Shown: positions 42,641-50,300 of the stretch, one piece after another
How the letters are laid out: every line of letters starts with the position of its first letter
Numbering within the stretch: position 1 is the stretch's first letter
Source of the DNA: Moraxella sp.
Lineage (GTDB): Bacteria; Pseudomonadota; Gammaproteobacteria; Pseudomonadales; Moraxellaceae
Direction: 5' to 3'
Assembly (NCBI GenBank): GCA_030525705.1
Contig: JAUNEE010000003.1
Location: 1 to 58,937, forward strand
DNA: 58,937 nucleotides
Program-made: the position numbers and the translations under genes
The notes under the pieces: generated by a model
What the model was told of the DNA's origin: nothing
What the model saw: only the letters and a program-made list of their open reading frames with translations
Databases searched by the model: none

Positions 42641-42934
42641 ATGAAAACGCCAATTTATACCAATCGTTTTGAAAAAGATTTAAAACTTTTTAAAACACAA
42701 TTATGATTTAATACTCATCAAAACCATAATGGTAAAATTGATAGAAAATACACCATCGGAGGAAAATAATCGCCCACATTTATTATCGGGCAATTATAGT
42801 GGATTTTGGGAATGCCACATTAAACCCGATTGGCTGTTGATTTATCAATTTTTTTAGAAGAAATAAATGAAAATGATGAATTGATTGAATATGTTACTTT
42901 TGTCAGAATAGGCACACATTCGGAGTTATTTTAA
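42641..42934 (+). pseudogene. Decayed YafQ/RelE-type toxin
   Basis: It starts one base after the antitoxin stop (ATG 42641, KTPIYTNRFEKDLKLFKT) and breaks frame near 42702. It continues as HLLSGNYSGFWECHIKPDW and breaks again at a seven-T tract (42849-42855) before FVRIGTHSELF and TAA 42934. The residues matching YafQ's catalytic set (ECH, KPD, GTH, final Phe) are all still readable, so it was recently a functional mRNA endonuclease. Two frameshifts make it non-functional now. Confidence 0.78.
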
Positions 42935-42953
42935 GAATAATTACCATATATTT

Positions 42954-43158
42954 AGGGCATGTTGAACTTTTGTATTTGCGATTAAAAATGAGATAAATCG
43001 TAAGTTCTTCAAGGAAAAAGTGAAGTTTGATAGTAATTCTATCAAACAAGCTTTTGGCGATGAAAAACAAGATTTAGCCATTTTAATGCAAAAACGATTA
43101 ATTTATTTCTATAATATTAACAAATTGTAAAAAGTATTATAAAGGTTCAATACGCCCT
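42954..43158. mobile_element. 205-bp MITE-like element with IS-type inverted ends
   Basis: AGGGCATGTTGAAC (42954-42967) is an imperfect inverted match to 43145-43158 (12 of 14). ATTT directly flanks both ends (42950-42953 and 43159-43162) and may be a target duplication, though the context is AT-rich. The ends resemble IS5-type termini (GGnnnTGTTGnnn); this is from memory. The interior has no transposase, only one open frame of about 50 codons without a good start (see separate entry). It may be an internally deleted IS or a MITE. Confidence 0.55.
43020..43130 (+). other. Short open frame inside the MITE-like element
   Basis: From GTG 43020 the frame reads VKFDSNSIKQAFGDEKQDLA and continues to a TAA at about 43128-43130. 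The frame is open upstream towards the left inverted end but has no ATG or ribosome site. It is probably a relic of the parent element's coding region; I do not recognise it. Confidence 0.3.
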
Positions 43159-43183
43159 ATTTTTATCGGAAATTTTTTAATCA

Positions 43184-43217
43184 AAAAACCGCAAGAAATT
43201 CCTTTCTTGCGGTTTTT
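43184..43217 (-). terminator. Terminator of the aminopeptidase gene
   Basis: A perfect 15-bp stem (43184-43198 with 43203-43217), TTCC loop, A/T flanks on both sides, lies 10 bp from the aminopeptidase stop. Confidence 0.88.
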
Positions 43218-43226
43218 ATTTTGACT

Positions 43227-45011
43227 TTAAATTGCCTTTGTCCGCTCAACCAACCATTCCTTCGCCCGTCCGTCCACCTTGTCAATCAAGGCATTGTGGA
43301 CTTTTTGATGATAGGCGTTTAGCCAATCTTTTTCGTCCGCATTCAAAAGCTCAGGCAAAATTAGACGAGTATCAATCGGACACAAGGTCAAATCTTCAAA
43401 TTTTAAAAACTCGCCAAATTCGGTGGTAAAGGCAGGGACAGTGGCGACCAAGTTTTCAATGCGAATGCCCCATTTGTCGGTACGATAAAGCCCAGGTTCG
43501 TTGCTGGTTATCATTCCTTTTAACATCGTACGTTCAGGCGTGATGGGAGCAGAATGGGCGATACTTTGTGGCCCTTCGTGGACATTTAAAAAATAGCCCA
43601 CGCCGTGTCCTGTGCCGTGTCCGTAGTTTAGCCCCACTGCCCACATCGGCTGACGGGCAATCATATCAAGGCTTGGGGCGGGCGTTCCCACCAAAAACAC
43701 CGCCCGAGCTAGGGCAATATGGGCTTTTAAGACATAAGTAACATCTCGTTTGGCATCATCGCAGACCTTACCCACGCTTGCCATACGGGTAATGTCGGTC
43801 GTGCCGTTGTCGTATTGGCAACCACTGTCAATCAAAAGTAAACCATCGCCTTGTAAGGTTTTACAAGTCGGGCGTTCGGCACGGTAATGAACAATCGCCC
43901 CATTGCCCCCAAAACCTGCAATGGTATCAAAGCTCGTCCCACGATAATAAGGCTGACGGCTACGGGCAGAAATTAGCATTTCGCTGATGTCCACTTCGTC
44001 CAAAGTCTCGCCACTGGCGATTTTGTCTTCAAACTCGGCAAAAAACTCGCACAACGCTGCCCCATCTTGCACCATTGCTTGTCTGATGTGAGCGATGTCA
44101 TTGTCCGATTTGACCGCCTTTAACAGCGTGCTTGGATTCATCGCTTTGACAAACTCTACGTCTTTTGGGAAATAATCCACAATGCCTTTGGCGGTTTTGG
44201 CAGGGTCAATCAATACCACGCCTGCCAAATCTTTGACACAGTCGGCAATGTCATCATAATTTTCGGTGTCAATGCCTGCTTTTTTTAGCAACTCATTAAT
44301 TTCATTAGAAATTGATTGTTCATTGACAAATAGCGTGGCGGTATTTTTGCCAATAAGCAAATGCGACAAAAACACAGGGTTACATTCCACATCTGCCCCA
44401 CGCAAATTGGTCAGCCACGCAATGTCATCAAGGCTAGAAATCAAATGCCAATCCGCCCCTTTTTCACTCATTTTTTGGCGAACTTGGGCAAGTTTTTCGC
44501 TTGTGGCCGTGTCCACAAAGTTGTCAGCGTGGGCATAAATCGGAGCGGACGGTAAGGCAGGGCGATTTTCCCAAGCGGTATTGACAACATCATTGATAAC
44601 CAATTCTACGCCTGTTTTGGCAAACAAATCGCCAAGTCTTTCAAATTCGCCCAGCGACAAGGTCAAGCCGTCAATGGCAACTTTGTCGCCTTTGGCTAGG
44701 TTGTCCGCCAAATATTCGCCATAGGCAGGCTGTCCGCCAATCAGCTTACAAAGGGCAATGCCTGTGCCTTGTAGCTGAATTTCGCCTTGAATCCAGTAAC
44801 GGCTATCCGCCCAAAGCTGGGCAAACTCCGCCCCAACCACCAGCGTGGCAACCGAGCCTGTAAAGCCTGAAAAATACTCCCGCCCCTTGTAGCAGTCGGG
44901 CAAATACTCGCTCATATGCGGGTCGGCCGATGGAATGATGACGGCTTTGATGTCTTGTTCGCTCATTTTTTGGCGGAGCGTGGCGAGACGAGATTGGATT
45001 GTGGTGTTCAT
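43227..45011 (-). CDS. M24 Xaa-Pro aminopeptidase (aminopeptidase P)
   Basis: The 594-residue enzyme removes an N-terminal residue preceding proline. Two creatinase-like N-terminal domains (about 1-310) are followed by the pita-bread M24 domain. The metal-binding set is in LLIDSGCQYDNGTTDITRM (first Asp pair), GHGTGHGVGYFLNVHEGP (His) and SNEPGLYR plus a later IENL (Glu ligands). The length and three-domain form match the longer APP1/YpdF-type group, not the 440-residue PepP, so I give no symbol. It has no signal peptide, so it should be cytoplasmic. It is a single gene with its own terminator. Confidence 0.9.
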   Translation of the reverse strand: MNTTIQSRLATLRQKMSEQDIKAVIIPSADPHMSEYLPDCYKGREYFSGFTGSVATLVVGAEFAQLWADSRYWIQGEIQLQGTGIALCKLIGGQPAYGEYLADNLAKGDKVAIDGLTLSLGEFERLGDLFAKTGVELVINDVVNTAWENRPALPSAPIYAHADNFVDTATSEKLAQVRQKMSEKGADWHLISSLDDIAWLTNLRGADVECNPVFLSHLLIGKNTATLFVNEQSISNEINELLKKAGIDTENYDDIADCVKDLAGVVLIDPAKTAKGIVDYFPKDVEFVKAMNPSTLLKAVKSDNDIAHIRQAMVQDGAALCEFFAEFEDKIASGETLDEVDISEMLISARSRQPYYRGTSFDTIAGFGGNGAIVHYRAERPTCKTLQGDGLLLIDSGCQYDNGTTDITRMASVGKVCDDAKRDVTYVLKAHIALARAVFLVGTPAPSLDMIARQPMWAVGLNYGHGTGHGVGYFLNVHEGPQSIAHSAPITPERTMLKGMITSNEPGLYRTDKWGIRIENLVATVPAFTTEFGEFLKFEDLTLCPIDTRLILPELLNADEKDWLNAYHQKVHNALIDKVDGRAKEWLVERTKAI

Positions 45012-45135
45012 AAAATGTCCTTTTTTTAGGGTTTTAAATGCAGTGCCACTTATTATTATAGTCTTTTTTTTGGGAAAATTTTAGGGATTTTTAAATTTTT
45101 TTTAAGCTCATAATCGCCTTTCATATCAGAGCACA

Positions 45136-46839
45136 CTAATATGAAAACGCCAACTGCACCCCTGCGTTTATTTTATTTGATAAATTTTCATGCATGATTG
45201 GAAAACCCACATAACCGTCAAAATTCATACGCTTCATAGAAAAACGATAACCCAAAACTCCGCCCATGGCATGATGGTTTGATGCATTTATATCGTCACG
45301 CAAAATCCCTCTATCCACTGCCATATATATTTGATGAGGATTGGATTTATTTAAACGATAAAAAACCTCCTGCCCAAAAATTACTCCTTGGTTGGTTGAT
45401 AATAAACGCCTACCATCAAATCCCCGAACCGCACTCCTATCCCCCATGGTAAACTTGTCATTAAATCCTAAATTATCTTCACTGTACTGAGCTTCTAAAT
45501 GCATACGATAACCAAAGTTATGCACACCCACCTGAAAAGGAAAACGATAACTCATATCGGCACGCCAGATTAAGGGGCGGCTATCTACTTCACTATAAAA
45601 ACGCTCAGGCAAAGGCAATGCCTTAAAAGCCCCACCCCCTTTATTAACATTAAAATCCACAGTTAAATGATGATAATTTCTAAAAACTTTTTCATAATCA
45701 AAACCCAACGTATAATGAGTGACTCGCCGTGCCTGTACAGGTATTTTTACACCCTCTATCAAATAATCTGATTTTCTATGGGCGATAGCCCCATAAGCCG
45801 AAAGTTTAGAATCACTGCCTCTATACAGCGATTTAGTTAACTTAACTTCCTTGTTTTCTGAAATGCCTTCATAAATTGGGTCATGATTTAAGCCTTTTAG
45901 AGACTGCGTATAATGGCTGCGATGATAACTTAAACCCAGTCGCCACTCTCTAAGCGGATATTGATAATTAATATACAGATTTTCATTACTTGCAGGTCTA
46001 GGTGTGTTATTTACCCCCTCTAAACTTCTTAAATACTGCACATAAAATTTATCATTGCTAAATAATGGTTCATTCACAGTCAATCCAAGCCCTGCTTGAT
46101 AAACCCCTGTACTATGATTACCAAAATTATTCATAATAAGCTGTGCTGACACTGGATTTTCCACGCTTCTTGAAATTACCAAATCAGAAATACCTTGATG
46201 GTTATCATTATTGGATTGTCTTGAGGGTTCTATTTTTATATTTGCTTTTACATGGTTAGGGAAATTCAGATTTTCTATACTTTGCTCTAATTTTCTTAAA
46301 TTTAAAATTTCCCCCGACTTAAATGTCAAAGCATTATTTAGATTGATACGCTCATCATTTTCCTGCCTATAAATATCCGCCACCGTACCAACAACCACGC
46401 CAAGCACTAGAATCCCTGAGTTTAAATCCTGAGAATTTATCACCACCCGAGAGGTAACAAATCCTTTTTCAATCAATAAATCCTGAGAAAAGGATAAAAT
46501 GCTCTTTATACCCTCCTCACCGATACAGCGACCAATCACACCCGTTGATTTTTTATTTAATTCTTTTTCTAAAAATAAAAAGTCATAATAATACGCCTCA
46601 TGCATACTTAAACGAATAGAATTAATAAAAAAACACGGTCTTTCATCTGCAATAATAGCCGAAGCTTCTACATCCATTTTCCCATAGACAGGCATACCCT
46701 CTGTCATATACTGAGATTTTTGCAATTCTTCAAAAATACGCTGATTAGTCAGCGTTTGAATCTCAGCCAATGCATTTAATTCATCTGCATAAGACTGAAC
46801 CGCCAATAAAGACAAAATAAAATAACATAAAATACGCAT
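45136..46839 (-). CDS. Two-partner secretion outer-membrane transporter (CdiB/FhaC-like)
   Basis: The 567-residue TpsB protein exports CdiA across the outer membrane. Residues 1-18 are a signal peptide (ends VQSYADE). A periplasmic POTRA region follows at about 70-220 (FINSIRLSMHEAYYYDFLFL, GFVTSRVVINSQDLNSGIL). A 16-strand barrel comes after residue 225, with the conserved loop-6 tip VRGFDGR that reaches into the channel. The chain ends in an aromatic QLAFSY, as Bam-assembled barrels do. It lies downstream of cdiA and the immunity candidate (order A-I-B). The gene is AT-rich, like the immunity gene. Confidence 0.88.
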   Translation of the reverse strand: MRILCYFILSLLAVQSYADELNALAEIQTLTNQRIFEELQKSQYMTEGMPVYGKMDVEASAIIADERPCFFINSIRLSMHEAYYYDFLFLEKELNKKSTGVIGRCIGEEGIKSILSFSQDLLIEKGFVTSRVVINSQDLNSGILVLGVVVGTVADIYRQENDERINLNNALTFKSGEILNLRKLEQSIENLNFPNHVKANIKIEPSRQSNNDNHQGISDLVISRSVENPVSAQLIMNNFGNHSTGVYQAGLGLTVNEPLFSNDKFYVQYLRSLEGVNNTPRPASNENLYINYQYPLREWRLGLSYHRSHYTQSLKGLNHDPIYEGISENKEVKLTKSLYRGSDSKLSAYGAIAHRKSDYLIEGVKIPVQARRVTHYTLGFDYEKVFRNYHHLTVDFNVNKGGGAFKALPLPERFYSEVDSRPLIWRADMSYRFPFQVGVHNFGYRMHLEAQYSEDNLGFNDKFTMGDRSAVRGFDGRRLLSTNQGVIFGQEVFYRLNKSNPHQIYMAVDRGILRDDINASNHHAMGGVLGYRFSMKRMNFDGYVGFPIMHENLSNKINAGVQLAFSY

Positions 46840-46954
46840 AACAATCCAATGAAAATACCAAAAAAAAATAATAAATTAGATAAATTTTCAGAGAAATAAG
46901 AAAATACAAATCATATTAACACCATTACACCAGCCTTACAGTAAAATCATTTAG

Positions 46955-47398
46955 TTATTTTTTGTACTTTTTATAGCAATCGGATTGCTTACTATAGTTT
47001 ACAAAAATAACAATATAAGAACGATTGGTCATTTCCGAAAAATTTACATTATAAATTCCGTAGCAATATTTTATTGATACTTCGCCATGGTAAAGATATT
47101 TACCTAAAAAAATAAAATCATTATTATTATCCATATTGTTCAAAATAGTGGATTTTTTATCCTCATAAGGAGCATAATAGTAATAAGACATAGAATAATA
47201 AGCAAACGCCACATAGGAAATCTTATACTCACTTTTATCAGCTTCGCCTATGCCTTGTGTAACCAAGTTAGAAATCTTAGTCATAGCCTCAATATGTTCA
47301 TCACTATATCTGTGATTATACCATGTACTAACAACAGCAATAATCGTCCATAAAGTAACTACAATAAGACGAAAATTTTCTTTTAAGTAATTTATCAT
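46955..47398 (-). CDS. Candidate CDI immunity protein (CdiI)
   Basis: The 147-residue protein does not match a family I know. One hydrophobic helix near the N-terminus (about 10-27, RLIVVTLWTIIAVVSTWY) is followed by a Tyr-rich, polar domain of about 115 residues, predicted to be periplasmic, ending in a Lys/Tyr tail. Its ATG overlaps the cdiA stop by 4 bp (ATGA). In CDI systems the gene directly after the CdiA C-terminal toxin encodes its cognate immunity protein, so the role is inferred from position. The membrane anchor suggests protection at the membrane or in the periplasm. The gene is strongly AT-rich compared with cdiA, typical of exchangeable toxin-immunity cassettes. Confidence 0.65.
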   Translation of the reverse strand: MINYLKENFRLIVVTLWTIIAVVSTWYNHRYSDEHIEAMTKISNLVTQGIGEADKSEYKISYVAFAYYSMSYYYYAPYEDKKSTILNNMDNNNDFIFLGKYLYHGEVSIKYCYGIYNVNFSEMTNRSYIVIFVNYSKQSDCYKKYKK

Positions 47399-50300
47399 GG
47401 TTGTTTTTGTCTTATTAATTGTTGTAACTCTTGCTTAGTGAGTGTAAAAGGCAACCGCACCATATAACTGGTGGTAAACCCAGCACCCGTTGTTCCTGCA
47501 CCATAAGTGTGCACTGGCACACCACCCGCAGTCCTTCCTGTGCCAATGCAGACACCGTGACAGACCTGAGCAGAAAAAGACAAACCCTCAATCGCTTTAT
47601 CTATCTCATCAATGCTTAAGTCCCCCCTGCCTGCTACATTACCCCAGCTAACCGACATACCTGGTGTTCTAGCACCCCTTGCTGGCAACCTAGTTTTTCC
47701 ATCTTTAATATCATCATAAGAAACATTTGATCCTAAAAGCGAAGCATAGACATTTCCATTTCTATTATTAATAATCAAAATTTGCTCAGCACCCATATGA
47801 GAAACGCTTAGGATTGTCATATGATTATAATTAACATGTAATTGAACAGCTTTATCCCACAAGCTTTGCTTGTTCCATCCCATGCATGTTGCATAATCAG
47901 CTTGTTTGGCACAATAAGCACCTAGTGCCGCTTGATTTTCCGCAGACTCTCGACCACCACCAACCTGATAGAAAAACTCATCCCATCCATGCACAGCATT
48001 ATTCTCCACCGCCTCCCTAGCACTTTCCATGGCGGTGGTGACGTCAAATTCATATAAAAGGGCGATGGCACCTGCGGTGAGGCTTGCGGCATTGATGATG
48101 TCTTGGCGGTCTTCTTCTGGTAGGACGCCTAGGTCTATCTGCAGCTGAATCGCATCTGTGACCAGAAAATCCCCCACCATCTCACCGATTATAGCACCGA
48201 CAGCCGCCGCTTCACAAGACTGGTCTTTTAGACTGGCAGACAGACAGCCTGTCAGACCCGCAGCAAGCTTATGGGCAAGGTTATTGATAAGCGTATTTTG
48301 GTCAATGGGCTTAATGCCGTTTTGGTAAAGATTGGCTGTTGCTGTATTCACCAGTGCTGCCGTTAAGCTGCCCTTTAATGCTTCTGTGAGCTCTGTACCG
48401 TAGAGCAGATTTTGGGTGAGGGCACTGCCCGTGCCTTGGACGATACCACGGATAAGATTTTCACTTAGGCTTGCCTGCACGGCTTGGGCATTTTGTAGGG
48501 TGCTTGTCGCAGAAAAGGCTTGGGATAGATAATGGTCTAAACCCTGTGCAATGCCTGCGGTCAGTACCGCTTGAGTGATTTGTTTGATGTTGTCACTACT
48601 ACCCAGCTCATTTAAGGTCTGCTTGATGTCGCCTTGGTTATTGATAAGGCTGACCGTCGCCTGTGAGATGAGTGAGGAAAAAGCGGCATTTGCCAGTGTG
48701 CCTGCACCAGTCCCTGCACTGCCTGTCAATGTCGCCCCGACACCCGCCTGCGTCAGACCGCCCGCCCCCGTGGCGATGGTGACGGCGGCAGCGATAAGAG
48801 CAGCAGCGGCAGGGGTAAGCCCTTCTTCCTTATAATCCCACTGCTCATGAGCCAGCCGAATGGGGCTAAAATCCACATCATCACGGCTGATAAGCGTATC
48901 TAGATAACCAAAACCCGGCTCCGTGCTGAGCCGCTCTAGCACATAAACCAGATGGTCTTTATGGTCAAGCTCCTCTTTATCAATAGGGACTTGTACATGA
49001 ATACCCCCTGTCGCACTTAAAGTTGGCATCGCACCCTGAAAAACAGGCAGTCGCCTATCCTCCGTCAGACCGCCCTGCCCAGCGATAGACTGCCAGACCA
49101 AGTTATTAAACCGCCGACTTTGCTCTTCAGAAATTGCAGTGCTAATGGTTGAAAGAATAATCCGAGCGTCCTGCACCGCCTTATCGCCCACCCCTGCCTC
49201 AATGAGTGCATTCTGCAAGGTGCTAAAATGTGTGCCTTGAAGTACGGTATCTGCCCCTGACTGTGCGTGCGTAAAGTCCGCTACAAGACGACTGGGCAGC
49301 TCTTGTAGTTCTTGACTTCTGTTATGACTCTGCGTGCTATTATAACGAATGCCTAAAAAGCGAGAGGTCTTTTGGACATCAACCTCTTTTTCATGAAGCT
49401 CGCTTACTGCCAAAAGGCGTATGCCATCACCTGCTTGTAGCTTGATGGTGGCTGACTGTGACGTGTCTTGATGAGCATTAAAATCTGTCGCATAGGCATG
49501 AATATCGCCACCTGCCTGTATATGAATATCCTTGGCATTTAACTTGACGACATCAGCAGCCTCGAGCTGTTCTGTCGTTGTCGTGATGGTGGTTCTGCGG
49601 CGAATGTTACCACGGGTAATGCTCTGGGTTTCACGGTCATATAGGCTGTCCTGACCTGCCTGAAGCACCACCGAGCCTAGGCTTTGAATATGAATGCCGC
49701 CTGCATTGGCAGTGTACTCCCCACCTACCAGCAGTACATTAGCCGCAGTATCTGCCTGCGTGGTGGCGGTATGATTTTGGGCATTTTGCCCTAAGGCTTG
49801 GATAGAAATACCCTTATCCGCCGTGATGACGGTCGGCTTGTAATCATTGATAAGACTAAAGCCATCATCACTTTCTTGCCCACGCTGATAGACATCATAA
49901 AGCCCTTCAATGGCAACAGCAAAAGGCTGATAAATCGGATTGCCGTCCTCATCTTTACCGATAACACGCTCAACATCACCCACCCCAAACGCCTGTAACG
50001 TCACAGCATCTTTCGTACTTAACGTGGCATTTTGCAGTACCAAATTTTGTGCCGCCGCCAACGCAATCTCACCGCCGCTCTCTAGCACCGTCCCTTGATT
50101 TTCATAACCCAAAAAGGGCGTCTCAGCAATTTTTAGGCGTGTATTTAGACCAAGCCTATCTTGGATCAAATCATCTAAATCTTTTTTTGCACCCAGTAGG
50201 GTTTGTCTTTGTGTTAAGGCTTGTCTAAGATGATTTAGCTTGCCCACTTCAGCTTTTTTGGCGTCATCGAACGCCTGAATGTCCGCCGCACTTGGGCTGA

